From Drosophila persimilis (lineage: Eukaryota > Arthropoda > Insecta > Diptera > Drosophilidae): a stretch of DNA of 64,000 bases. Below the pieces are notes generated by a model that was not told the DNA's origin, did not search any database, and saw only the letters and a list, made by a program, of their open reading frames with translations. The stretch spans positions 744,001 to 808,000 of the forward strand of contig NW_020825326.1 in NCBI RefSeq assembly GCF_003286085.1, in the 5' to 3' direction. This document shows positions 23,401 to 33,080 of this stretch, one piece after another. Positions within the stretch are counted from its first letter, which is position 1. Each line of letters begins with the position of its first letter. The translations under genes were made by a program, and so were the position numbers.

Positions 23401-26400
23401 CCTTTAACATTTCCTTCTATAAGAAAGATGACTATCGATTAACGGTCTATTTTGTAACCTTTATTATACATTTCTCCAATTGGCTAAAATCGATGGAATA
23501 TTGAAGAAAAAATATTATCTTCATATTTTGGAACCCATTTTGTCAAATTTTATAGACAAATGTATCTTCCCCATATCCGAGATCACTTTCCAGCAAGATG
23601 GTAGCCGGACCCACACGGCTAAGTTCGTGAAAAATCGTCCCAATAACTCGAGTTATCACTTAATCCAGTGGCCTGCTGAATAGCCCAGATATAAATCCCA
23701 TTGAAAAATCGATTTCTGTTTAAAAAACATTGGAAAAGTACGAGTCTGCACCAAAGGGATTGGATGAGTCTTTGAGAGCACGTGAGGTCGGAGTGGCGCA
23801 TGATACCTTGCCAGCACCTACTAAATTTAGTCGGGAGTATGCCAATACTAATTCGGAATATGATAAAAGCTAAGGCCCTTTGAAACAAATATTTTTTAAA
23901 AATTATTAAAGTAAAAAAATTTGAAACTTGCAAAAGTGGATACATGCTCATTTTTTGAACAAATTAAAATCTCTTAAGGAAAAGGATCTCTTTGAATTGA
24001 AATTGTTGTCTTTTGTTGTTGTATTTCAAAGCACTGTAAATCATTTTATGAGAACAACCGACAATTGGCACCACCTTAGAATAGGTTTTTTCTTCCAAAA
24101 TGAACGCTCTGAGCCTTTTGGCTTTTTTCTTCACTACTGTGCTTTCCACGACGCATAACTACAGTGGAGTCCTGCTATAACGACTCTGCTTATAGCGTCC
24201 GTCCGATCATAGCGACGAAAATTCGATGACTTGGTTGGTCCCTATACAAACTAATATGAAAGGGCTTTCGCTTAGTACTTCTCCGCTTTTAGCGACAAAC
24301 CGCTTATACCGACGATATTTTTCACAATTCAACCGGCTATTGCGACGTGCCGAAAAAAAATAGAGCGAAACAGTGCCAAAAAAATTAAGTATTAAGCGAC
24401 GATGCTAGAAATGTATGTATTTATCAATTATCGGCACCCATTTCAAAGGAAGAACTGGATGAAAATGTTCTTATTGACAATGATTTGGCGATTTAAGGCT
24501 GCACAAATTTTGAATAGATTCCACTCAAATTTTAATGACGAGAGCTTAATGCACAGCATATCACGTTTAAATAATGCTGTGCGCGATTGTTTTTATATGT
24601 CAAAAACTACTGCTAAGCAATCAAAAATTACTGATTATTTAAAATAAGAATAAAGAGAAAAACCACACATAGAAAATAATCTTGGTATATTATGAATTAT
24701 GTATGTATATGTACATATATGAGTTTTTATGAAAAAAAACATGTTATTGAATTAAATTTTTTTTCTTTTTAAAAACCTAATACGAACATGGCAACCATAA
24801 AATAAATAAAAACATATATTTGGTTTCTCCTTTCGGTTAGAGCGTCTTCCGGGTATAACGTCGGTCCCTTGAGTGTCCTTATAACCGGACCCTACTGAAC
24901 TTATATTTGGCAACTTTCTTGCAAAATTGCATGATTAAAATATCAAAAAGCTCCGAAAAGTTAAGGTTTTAATTTGTTAGCGCTTTTTTTGTTAGCGTTC
25001 CATTTTGGACCTTTTTCGGAAAATAGCCTAAATTAATAAGATCCGTTAGAATTGTAAACTGACATTGGAGTAAACGCACTTCTCGCAGAGAGGAGACATG
25101 TAAACCTTCATTATATTGAAGCAAAGCGCACCAAGTGTTGGATAGTGACCATATTTTCTAACAATAAAACTGTTGAACCTAACAGTGTAATTATTTCGCC
25201 GCAACTCTACATACGTATGTGTATAAATGTATATGTATGTATGTACACACATCGGCATAAGTATTTTGACAAAAATTATGCACAACATATTCGGTTGTAA
25301 CTTCTTATTTTTTCAAAGTAGAAACTATATTTATTTATCGTAGATAGGTATTATATTAAGCTATTAACAATATGTAAAAAAAGTATGATAAGTGGGTTTA
25401 TTGTGAAATGAAAATTAATTATTCCCAAACAGACGGTGGCATAAGTATTTTGACATTTTATAAAATGTAAAAAAAAAAAAAAACTAATGGAACGAACTAA
25501 CTTTATATGATGAATCAGTAAAATATATATCCTCCCTTTGCCTCTATCACCTTTTGCAGACGTCTCGGAACTGACTCTACTAAGCTGTGGATATAAGCCA
25601 GCAGAATTTCTCTCCAGAGTGATTTCACCTCTCAGATTATATTCTTACGGTTCCTTGTCAAATTTGGAGTCCGGTTTCTTTTTATATAAGACCAGAGATT
25701 CTCGATAATGTTTAAGTCTGGGCTCTGGGGCGGCTAGTCCAAAGTATTAACCCCAATGTTCTTCAAGAATTGGGTAACGACTTTAGCTTTATGACACGGT
25801 GCGTTGTCCTGTTTAAAGGTAAAGGACTCCCCAATAAAATTATCTCCAGAGGAGAAAGCGTGATTGTTTAGCACTTCCAAATATTTGTCTTTATTCATGC
25901 TACCATCAACAGGAACTAAATTTCGCGAGCCGTTGTAGGCGACGCATCCATAAAACATTATGGTCCCACCTCCATGGATCGCTCTTACACATATAGGTGC
26001 CACTTTTTTGCGACGTTCTTTTAGGTTTCTTACGAAAACGATTTTTTTTTGAGCCGTGAAACTGAAAAGCACTGGCATCGCTCCATAAAAAATTTTTCCA
26101 AAATTAAAATTATTTGCCGATTAATTTTTTGGCAAACTCAAGGCGCTTTAAATTATTGCGCTGTGTTATTTGCACTAAAGCTCTGATAATATATGTTCAA
26201 AAATCAGTTTCCTTAAGACCTCTACGTATTGTCCGTTCGCTGACATCAAAATTTCCTGTTTCCTTCAAGTCATTGGCAACCGATCGAGGAGTTTTCAAGA
26301 CATCCTGCTTAAATTGCCGCAAACTAAAAGTGTCTACCTTGGCAGTTTTCTTTCGTGGTCTGCCACAACGTGTAGAGTTTTTAGCAGTGTTGGTTTTTTT

Positions 26401-29400
26401 AAATTTGTTTTTTTATAGCAGTTTGTCTGACGTGAAATATACTATAATCTACTGATATTTTGCACTGAAATACCAGAGTTGAACTTCACTATTATTTCAT
26501 TTTTAAGAGATTCACTGAATTCCTTTCGGTTACTCATATTTCACAAATTATTGAACGAAAACAATTTTTATCAGCATTTACAATCTCTAAACTGAGATAA
26601 TCCGTAATAATGGTTTCGCTTTCTATCAACAGCAGATCAATGCAAATTAATTGAAGTTCTGACAAAATACTTTTGTCCAGCCAAGATCAGATTACGAATG
26701 AGAATAAGAAGCATATTAACAAAACGCAAAATGCAACTACGAAGATAATTTTCAATATACTTTATGCATTCATGTAGTTAGCGGTAAATCAGATAAGAGA
26801 GCTGTAACAAGTAGCAATTCGTCAAAATTCAACGCTAAACGTTGCGTAGAGCTTTGTCAAAATACTTATGCCGACGTGTGTATGTATGTATTAGCACGTA
26901 CGCCACCCAGTGCACTGAAGTGGTCGGGGCCAACGAACGTCTAAGCTGGAGTCAACTCTAACGTAAAGTAGGAAACAGGAGAAGGGAGGGCGAAGAACAA
27001 GAGCGAGAGAGCGAGAGAGAAGGAGAAAGAGAGAGGAGGAAGACAGAAGGCATGGCTCTCTTGGAAAATACAAATTTATGGAATTAAGCCAAACATATGA
27101 ATTATACATACAAACGACACACGCAAAACAAAATGCCAAAGAAACACATGCATATGTACATATGTATGTATGTGTGTACATACGTGTGCGAGAAGAAGAG
27201 GAAAATTAGTGGAAGCACACACAAATAGCAATTGAAACGGTAAATGATTTTACAAATGCCAAAGCCAAAGAGACGAAACCAAGAAATAAGAAATTTTAAG
27301 TTTTAAGACACAAAAGACACAAGACGAAAAGTAAGAAATACATACATATGTACATACATATTTACATACCTATGTACATAGTATGTACATACATATGTAG
27401 ATAAAAAAACAAAAAAATAAATCTAATATACCCCTATGTACATACATACATATACTCATTTTGAGTATCGGGTATAAAAACAGACAATTCTATAAAATAA
27501 GCAAAGACGAAATCGAAGCCAACCCAGACCGAAACCAAAACCGAAACCGAAACGAACAAATACACAAAAATGACCAAAAGTTGCCGTTGGGGGAGTGCGA
27601 ACGAGGGTGGGAAGAGTACAGCGTAAGAAAATACAAGCCATGAAAACTGATGCCAAACTATATATGTGCATACATATGTATGTATGTACAAAGGTGCACA
27701 TGCACATGTGAAAACTAATATGAATGAATAATAAACACAGCTTGTAAATAACTTCCCAGTATTTGGTTTTCTTTGGATTTTGATATTCCACGAAGGTGAG
27801 ACATTTTTATTGCACATAGTCTTGGGTTACGCACGTACACAATCCATATTCATATGTACATATGCACATACATACCGTACATACATACATATATTATTAC
27901 ATACATATGTACGTACATACGTGTGCCCTTAATGCAGAGAATGTATGGAAGTGCGAATTTTGGGGCTCGCTGTGTGACTAGCGACAGAGGAAGGCCTCTT
28001 ACCCTAGCCTATGGTATAGGCCTATGTTGCCTATGCAACAAAAAACGAGGGGGAACGTTGTGAGTTGCTGCGTACACCGCAACTCTACAGTTATACCCGA
28101 TACTAAGTCAGTATGGCTCTCCTCCGGCAGACGCCGCTAATATTAAGCGACACGACAAAGAGTGCGTGCGAGAGAGACAGAAAATCAGTCTGAGCGTGAC
28201 GTCGGGCGCTGCGTAGCCACTGAAAATTGATTTGTTGCTTTTGGCTACAATAATAATCCGATCTGATTCGGATTCGGCAAGATTCGGCAATCTGGTAGAT
28301 ATGGCCATTCTTTTCTCCTATCGTTAAAATTGTGGTTGCCACAGATTTTCGTCCTTTGCGGGGCGGAAGGGGTGTGGTGAAACAAACTCGTCTCGGTCCG
28401 ATATCTTAGGAGTGTGGATACCACATTTGGTTGCTCTAGCTTTTATAGTCTCTGAGATCTAGGCGCTAATGTTTTACTCTAAGCAAAGCCGCCTATGCTA
28501 CGTGTGAGTTAGAGAGAGACAGTGCGAGAAAAAATGAAGTTGTTTTCTTCATTCTAGCTATAATAATGATACGATCCAATTCAGATTCTGCGTTCTAGAA
28601 GATATGGTCATTCTCGACGATTCTGCGTTTTTGGTTTTCTCGTATCCTTAAAATTGTGGATGCCACAGATTTTCGTCCTTTGTGGGGGAGGAAGTGGGCG
28701 GGGCGATGTTTTGAAATATACTTGTAACAGTGACATATCACAGAAGTCTGTATACTGCTGTATCGGGTAGTATGTAGAGTTGCGATCGCATCAGCAACTC
28801 AAAACGTTCCCCCTCGTTTCTATATACATAGCTCCGTCCCGATATTATTTTCGAAGAATATGTAAATTAAGCTAATTAACCAATTGACATATGTATTTCA
28901 ATCTTCAGTAACAATGATCTGAAAACCTATTAAAATAAGCAAAAGATCCCTTTTTGGTATTTTTTTGAATTTGTATATGTTATGTTTTCCTTTAACATTT
29001 CCTTCTATAAGAAAGATGACTATCGATTAACGGTCTATTTTGTAACCTTTATTATACATTTCTCCAATTGGCTAAAATCGATGGAATATTGAAGAAAAAA
29101 TATTATCTTCATATTTTGGAACCCATTTTGTCAAATTTTATAGACAAATGTATCTTCCCCATATCCGAGATCACTTTCCAGCAAGATGGTAGCCGGACCC
29201 ACACGGCTAAGTTCGTGAAAAATCGTCCCAATAACTCGAGTTATCACTTAATCCAGTGGCCTGCTGAATGGCCCAGATATAAATCCCATTGAAAAATCGA
29301 TTTCTGTTTAAAAAACATTGGAAAAGTACGAGTCTGCACCAAAGGGATTGGATGAGTCTTTGGGAGCGCGTGCAGTCGGAGTGGCGTATGACACCTTTAG

Positions 29401-30701
29401 TCGAGAGTATGCCAAAACATATTCGAAGCTAAGGCCTTTTGGAACAAATATTTAAAAAAAATTATGAAAGTAACAAAATTTGAAACGTGCAAAAGTGGAT
29501 ACATGGACTTTTTTCGAAAAAAATTAAATCTCTTAAGGAAAGGGCTCTCTTCGAATTGAAATTATTCTCTTTTTTCTTTCTCACTAAATGAAAGAATATA
29601 TGAAAACAACGAATGGGAACGTTGCGAGTTGCTGCTGCGACCGCAACTCTACATTTATACCCGACACATATGTACATAGTCAGTATGGCTGCATTGAGCG
29701 ACAATGTGTGCGTGCGGGAGAGACAGAAAACGTGTCTGAACATGTCGTCGGGCGCTGCGTAGCCACTGCAAATTGATTTGTACCTTATGGCTATGAAAAT
29801 GATACGAACTGATCTAGATTCTGCAATCTGGTAGATACGGTCATTCTTTATGAATGTGCGTTTTTAGTTTTCTCGCATCTTCAATTTTGTGGATGCCACA
29901 CATTTTCGTCCTGTGTGGGGGCGGAAGAGGGTGGGGTGAAATTTTGAAATACACTTGTGCAGGTTCGATAACATAGGATTGTGGATACCAAATTTGGTTG
30001 CTCTAGCTCTTATAGTCTCTGAGATCTAGACGCTCACTTTTTGCAATAGGCAAAGCCGACCATGAAACGTGTGTGTTAGAGAGAGACAGAGCGAGAAAAA
30101 ATTAAATTGTTTTCATCATTCTGGCTATAATAATTATACGATCTGGCTCAGATCCTGCAGTCTGGAAGATATAGTCATTCTCGCGTTTAAACTGAAAAGT
30201 GATAACCATGTATCCACATGTGCTCGCCACTGTACATATGTACATATATATATATACATTTATGGGATTGGAAACGTTTCCGGAAACGTACCGGGTATAG
30301 AAAGCGGCTTAAAATGTAACTTGATATGCGTAATAATCAGCTTGAAAAGGATGTAATAATTATTTAATATTAATTAATATACTTAATGCAATTAGTAACA
30401 CAATGGTAAACTGAAGAGCCTTTGGTACCTGATACTCAAGGAATAGAGAATTTAGGCCCTTGCCGATCAAATAGCGACAAAGAAAACTGGCTGAATTTGT
30501 AACATCTCACAGATTCCGTTACACTACCCCATCAAGCTACTAGAAGCGCTCTCTCAGTTAAGCCTACTCCGCTCTCACCTGGACGTCGGCTATTGTGGTT
30601 ATTTTCTGCCAGAGCAAGTCCTCGCCGAATATTGAAATCATTTTCATGGGACTGCCGCTCGCGTGAGAGCCGATGCAGATACGACATAGCTCGTCGTCCA
30701 T
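16424..30701 (-). CDS. ZAD zinc-finger protein with three helix-turn-helix modules, seven coding exons
   Basis: Coding exons on the minus strand: 30701-30579, 21384-20234, 20162-20064, 20000-19857, 19772-18837, 17622-17563 and 17498-16424. They total 3,588 nt and encode 1,195 residues. Every junction has GT donors and AG acceptors, and all phases agree (0, 2, 2, 2, 2, 2). Order of parts: ZAD (about 1-75, C6, C9, C53, C56); acidic/Asn-Pro-rich linker; C2H2 finger C365/C368/H381/H386; C2HC fingers at 395-417 and 430-451; helix-turn-helix A (522-564); Gln/His/Pro-rich linker; helix-turn-helix B (881-923); poly-Gln coiled linker; module C (about 1063-1126); and an Ala/Gly tail. ZAD proteins are insect nuclear factors that dimerise through the ZAD and bind DNA. 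The role as a transcription factor is inferred. I do not recognise the orthologue. The first intron (9,194 bp) is full of transposons. Confidence 0.85.
17563..17622 (-). CDS. ZAD gene exon 6: 60-nt microexon
   Basis: Encodes HALPVNLSLRSMAHMNSNE, flanked by a TGCAG acceptor and GTGAGA donor. It enters and leaves in the same phase. Skipping it would also keep the frame (AT joined to C of exon 7), so alternative inclusion is possible. The evidence is splice-site quality and phase only. Confidence 0.65.
17755..18326 (-). mobile_element. Diverged DINE-like repeat in intron 5
   Basis: Ends resemble the family: TATACCCGTACAT at about 17757 and a conserved-block remnant CATGGCTATATCGAATCAAG near 18225, then GACGGGTATAAAG at 18315-18327. 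The middle has diverged beyond recognition. It lies wholly inside the 1,214-bp intron 17623-18836 of the ZAD gene. Confidence 0.4.
18837..19772 (-). CDS. ZAD gene exon 5: helix-turn-helix A and Gln/His-rich linker
   Basis: Opens with a basic stretch NKRKGRTRIK and then DAKKIALAKQLILREATTTV, IANELNISRTFAWRLRKSLV and NGV (522-564), a recruitment-type helix-turn-helix. It closely parallels the segment in exon 7: A.AK.L at the start, IA..LN.S...AW..R in the recognition region, and GV.L at the end. The rest is Gln-, Ala- and acidic-rich, with an N-terminal QQQQ coiled stretch and a C-terminal HQQQQHREQLQHQQ run. The donor is GTAAGT at 18836. Reading straight through would give a stop right there (ATG TAA), so alternative retention of this intron would end the protein at about residue 818. 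Confidence 0.8.
19857..20000 (-). CDS. ZAD gene exon 4: linker with Gly-Ala repeat
   Basis: Encodes PLQQLFKQNIVQFNNFPKRV, a GGGAGAGAGAA run and PTAPDLHVNNR. No known domain. The acceptor is TACCCGCAG and the donor is GTGAGT. The 144-nt length keeps the phase. Confidence 0.8.
20064..20162 (-). CDS. ZAD gene exon 3: zinc finger 3 (C2HC)
   Basis: Encodes MQCSDCHVLFPTGHHLGWHK then RTGC: ligands C430, C433, H446 and C451. It continues to SKAAKM. The acceptor is GGTTTTAG and the donor is GTTAGT. Length 99 nt, entering with one base and leaving with two, which keeps the frame. Confidence 0.8.
20234..21384 (-). CDS. ZAD gene exon 2: second half of ZAD, acidic linker, zinc fingers 1-2
   Basis: Begins ITKNDTLPQQVCVDCAKTAV, the C-terminal half of the ZAD (C53, C56). 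A Ser/Thr-rich then Asp/Glu-rich region follows, including an alternating Asn-Ala/Asn-Pro tract, and then strongly acidic patches. It ends in FQCPHCYQTF...H...H and YECSNCRKTYFYKRFLEKH, a C2H2 and a C2HC finger with 12-residue spacing. The acceptor is TTTTAAAG at 21385 and the donor GTAAGT starts at 20233. Upstream of the acceptor the frame closes within a few codons, so a separate first exon is required. Confidence 0.85.
21844..22053 (-). pseudogene. Tc1-like transposase C-terminal remnant
   Basis: Contains MDWSVQSSNWKPIANIWGKF, a decayed form of the Tc1 WP.QSPDLNPIENIW block with the third catalytic residue region, followed by GVSCMIRGSISQ. The 3' part has expanded into about five TTGGGATA units (about 21850-21895). 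A related remnant lies at 55456-55680. Confidence 0.6.
22062..23235. mobile_element. Mosaic DINE-like repeat with head-to-head halves
   Basis: 22062-22420 and 22424-22640 are in plus orientation: CCGATAC end, then a second conserved block TATATATTCTTGATCAGCAT and (GTCY)n core. From about 22640 to 23170 the sequence is the family's minus-strand version (GTGGATACCAAATTTGGTT and so on). It ends with GATCGCATCAGCAACTC and a TTCCTCCTCGTTT terminus. It was therefore built from at least two copies. Confidence 0.6.
23430..23890 (+). pseudogene. Tc1-like transposase C-terminal remnant, copy 1
   Basis: Contains EITFQQDGSRTHTAKFVKNR, the second catalytic aspartate block, then IQWPAE with a stop where WP..SPD is expected. 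Further degraded pieces follow in other frames (an NPIEN-like stretch and a C-terminal SMP-like stretch). It is a near duplicate of 29018-29450. Confidence 0.65.
23964..24149 (-). pseudogene. Tc1-like transposase N-terminal remnant
   Basis: 61 residues: KRLRAFILEEKTYSKVVPIV then GCSHKMIYSALKYNNK, resembling the first helix-turn-helix of Tc1 transposases. It points opposite to the neighbouring C-terminal remnant, so it is part of a different element. The pogo-like element at 24162 is inserted next to it: the flanking sequence resumes at 24900-25045 and resembles 57055-57150. Confidence 0.5.
24162..24897 (+). mobile_element. pogo/Tigger-like deletion derivative, copy 1
   Basis: Inverted ends CAGTGGAGTCCTGCTATAAC and, on the other strand at 24897, CAGTAGGGTCCGGTTATAAG. 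A TA lies at the left flank. Inside is a remnant of a transposase C-terminus (about 24402-24647), ending in TTAKQSKITDYLK and a stop. The same element occurs at 59056-59678. It has no complete transposase. Confidence 0.7.
25246..26880 (-). mobile_element. Tc1-like transposon with IR/DR ends, full length (1,635 bp)
   Basis: Ends CACACATCGGCATAAGTATT and, opposite strand, CACACGTCGGCATAAGTATT, flanked by TA on both sides (25244-25245 and 26881-26882). A second copy of GGCATAAGTATTTTGACA lies inside the left end at 25438-25455, and a diverged one in the right end at 26661-26682. Each end therefore has two direct repeats about 190 bp apart. The length is typical of Tc1 elements. The transposase is broken. 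Confidence 0.8.
25497..26530 (-). pseudogene. Tc1-like transposase with stops
   Basis: The best open part (26078-25734) has FKQDNAPCHKAKVVTQFLKN, the second catalytic aspartate block, then reaches LD and a stop where the WPPQSPDLN-IENLW block begins. That block continues in the same frame after the stop, with a second stop before EVKSLWREI. The N-terminal helix-turn-helix region (about 26530-26130) is in several frames. It is not functional. Confidence 0.7.
27420..27478 (-). repeat. DINE-like terminal fragment
   Basis: CTAATATACCCC and ATACTCATTTTGAGTATCGGGTATA, the family's CGATAC-side end, split by an inserted TACATACATACATA microsatellite. Confidence 0.5.
28041..28819 (-). mobile_element. 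DINE-like repeat with hairpin termini at both ends
   Basis: The left end is AACGAGGGGGAACGTTGTGA. The right end, on the opposite strand, is AACGAGGGGGAACGTTTTGA, so this copy has inverted ends of about 30 bp, each with a GAGTTGC-type hairpin. The (GTCY)n core is missing. The right half and the DNA beyond it match 22980-23790. Confidence 0.6.
29018..29450 (+). pseudogene. Tc1-like transposase C-terminal remnant, copy 2
   Basis: Same remnant as 23430-23890, here reading IQWPAEWPRYKSH without the stop after WPAE. It continues in other frames through a stretch ending LWERVQSEW. It differs from copy 1 at scattered bases and by a deletion around 29395-29420. Confidence 0.65.
29613..30300 (-). mobile_element. 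DINE-like repeat with truncated core
   Basis: It begins GGGAACGTTGCGAGTTGCTG with the terminal hairpin and TATACCCGACAC. It loses the family sequence at about 30185 and ends with a decayed TACCGGGTATAG at about 30287-30298. It ends about 280 bp before exon 1 of the ZAD gene. Confidence 0.55.
30579..30701 (-). CDS. ZAD gene exon 1: first half of the ZAD
   Basis: Forty-one codons from ATG at 30701: MDDELCRICIGSH, then a segment ending in TTIADVQ. It supplies the first zinc ligand pair C6-R-I-C9. The exon ends with CAG followed by GTGAGA at 30578, in phase 0. That fits the phase-0 acceptor at 21384, where the second pair (VCVDC) begins after a 43-residue gap, the expected ZAD spacing. The frame is closed just upstream of the ATG, and a core promoter motif lies about 100 bp upstream. 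Confidence 0.85.
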
Positions 30702-30801
30702 GTTGAATGCACTCCACTCCAGGTCTGCGGTTCCGTCTCCTTCTCAGATGGATGCTGATACTGCTGGTGTTTTCGTCGTTAGCTGTTCGAGCGGAAGAGT
30801 T

Positions 30802-30812
30802 GAGTGTGACCA
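30802..30812 (-). promoter_or_regulatory. Motif-1-like core promoter element of the ZAD gene
   Basis: TGGTCACACTC on the minus strand, matching the Drosophila core promoter Motif 1 (YGGTCACACTR) except for the last base. It lies 101-111 bp upstream of the ATG at 30701, a normal 5'-UTR distance for TATA-less genes. No TATA box was seen nearby. Confidence 0.55.
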
Positions 30813-32353
30813 GCTTCCAGCCCAATGCATGTCAGAGTTGTCACCCTCACGCTCCAGACGCCTCTCTCCGCACGATACTGCGTGGTTTCGTTGGTAAGGA
30901 GAAGAGCAACAAGTGTTGCAGAGGAACAGATTGATGGAGCCAATGGTCCCCGACTGAATTGCCTGGCAGTGGATTGTAAACTGAAACGAAAGAAAACTAT
31001 TTATTAACAATGAAACGAAAAAAAAGTGTGCACAAAACAGAATATGATATGGAGCTTACTTTGAAGAAAGATGGAAACCCAAAACGCACAAGAAAACTAA
31101 ATAAAAAGTTAACAACTAAGAAACATGCACATATACATACATACATGTGTACAATATACATTTGTACACACATTCACAGAACAGTGACAACCACAATAGT
31201 TGCTGCTTCTCTTTTACTCCCCTACACTCCCCGAGTGCCTGCATACATATGTACACTCATACACACACACATACGTAGAAATGTACACTCGTACACACAT
31301 TTGGACATATGTACATACATATGTATGTATTTATTGTGTTCATTCCAGAAACAAGAAAAAGCAATTCTTACTGCTGTTGCCGCATACAAAAAGTTTATGA
31401 ACTTGATACACACACTAACACACAGATATACTACGAACCCGAAAATAAAATTACACAAAAGAAAACAAGTCGAAACTAAAAAATAACATTCACACACAGG
31501 CACACACACAGAAAGACATAGAGTGACAGAGAGAGACACACACAAATAATAATAGAACAAAAATCGTAACGAAACGAAATGAAATAAAACTCTACATATG
31601 TACATATATACATATGTATGTATGTACATATATCTATGACAAAGAACCAGAGAAGGGTAGGGGGGTTCGGAGAGCGGAAGACGGTAACACAAAGCACATA
31701 AAAGAACGATAATTCATTGTCTCTGGTCCTCTCCCTCTCTCTCTCCGTCTACAAAATGTGATTTTTAGTGGTGAGAGGGAGTGGAGAAATCAAGTAAACT
31801 TTGACAATCGATGAAATTGGAATGAAAGCGATCAATTATTCCTAACAAGTTATCGAACTATAATCATACATACATACATATGTACATATGTACGTATTCA
31901 TCCTTCTATTCTATATCCAGAACGTCCTTCGACCCTTCTTATTCATTAACAGCGTTCCTTAATCATCTTATCCTTCCATCTTCTGCTCCCATATTCGCGC
32001 CGATTCTATTACGATTGTCCTTCCAAAGGAACAAAATATAAAACAACTCATCGAACTATCGATTACAAGCTTCTCATACGATTGTTGTTTCCATTACGTA
32101 CGATGCGCCACACTTAACCACCTATACCCGTCCTTCCGCTCAACCATGTCTTCTGATTCTCCATCCATTCTTCCAAAGCTCTCTATCTCTCTCTTTTCAT
32201 AAAGCGTAAAAGGTGAATGAACGGAAATGGAAATGTGCGTGGAACAAATTCCAAATGCAATTCAAGTTCAGGAATGCAAAAATTCACAACCAGTTACGAA
32301 ATAGTGGAACGGTGCGGAAAGGGGCTCTAGGAGGGATGGGCAATGCGTACATG
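30813..32353. other. Upstream region of the ZAD gene, no other gene seen
   Basis: Microsatellites at 31240-31335, 31490-31545 (CA/GA) and 31595-31635 (TACATATGTATG). A DRE-like TATCGATT lies at about 32058-32065. The plus-strand frame 31010-31486 consists largely of repeat translation. Confidence 0.4.
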
Positions 32354-32357
32354 TGCA

Positions 32358-32889
32358 AGTTAACGTACCCAATTCCATTGAGCTCTTATACGAGTTGTAA
32401 ACAATCTTTGGCTTTCCAAAACGAAAACAATTTCAATCTTGGGCCTCCGCCTAATTGATTTCTAAGATGTACAATCTCAAGCGCCCCCGCCGCAACCCCA
32501 ATCTTTGACACTCGCCTAAATGGAAAACCAATGTTTGCCCACACCCGGCTTCTCATAAACAATCTCACTCCCGGCTTTCTGCAGATCCTGCACTTTAGGC
32601 CTTTTACAGTTCTCTCTTTGGATGACGAAATCCAATACTCGGGATGGCGAAATCAATTGAAATGTTTATAGAAAAACGATTCCCGAAAGGGATCAACGAT
32701 GCAAAGATCAGAAAGTTCAAATCAGTCTTGATCCAGCAGCGACACCGCAAAGTCTAGCTAAATATTAAGATCGCGCAATCCCTTGGCCCGGAATTCCTTT
32801 GTGACCCTCTACTTAAATCTATATCAGTGAAGTTCGAAGTAAAATAAAAACTTTTTAAAAACACAATCCGCTACCGCAGTTGTTTAATT
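32358..32889 (+). repeat. 5' LTR of copy 1
   Basis: 532 bp, AGTTAACGTACCC ... GTTGTTTAATT. It starts AGTTA and ends AATT, as in errantivirus LTRs. It is identical to 39682-40213 on reading. Confidence 0.9.
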
Positions 32890-32906
32890 GGCGCCCAACG
32901 TGGGGC
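32889..32906 (+). other. Primer binding site, tRNA-Lys type (copy 1)
   Basis: TGGCGCCCAACGTGGGGC, complementary to the 3' end of the fly tRNA-Lys family. Its first T overlaps the last base of the LTR, as is usual in the gypsy group. Confidence 0.8.
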
Positions 32907-33080
32907 GACGTTGTCTAAAAAGCACCGAATGATAAAAGTGTTGCGTCGTGCCGAAACCCGAAGGACAATTAATTAATGGAATAAATCCTTCAAAATTAAA
33001 AACGCGGAGTGACTGTGTGATATAGATAAAAAAAAGTGAGATAAAAAGGAAACAAACCGGAGCTTAGGGTGTGCAAAAAC

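Larger units (their letters stand above)
21385..30578 (-). other. First intron of the ZAD gene, transposon-filled
   Basis: Donor GTGAGA at 30578 and acceptor TTTTAAAG at 21385, 9,194 bp. It contains Tc1-like remnants, DINE-like copies, a pogo-like element and a complete-length Tc1-like element, each listed separately. Unique-looking parts are 21391-21840 and 26883-28040; the latter is microsatellite-rich, with TACATATGTATG runs at 27340-27395, 27660-27690 and 27850-27920. No additional coding exon was found. Confidence 0.7.

Noticed and set aside
31010..31486. 158-residue plus-strand frame upstream of the ZAD gene
   Set aside because: Mostly Thr/His/Tyr/Ile/Cys from TACATA-type repeats. Not a credible gene.
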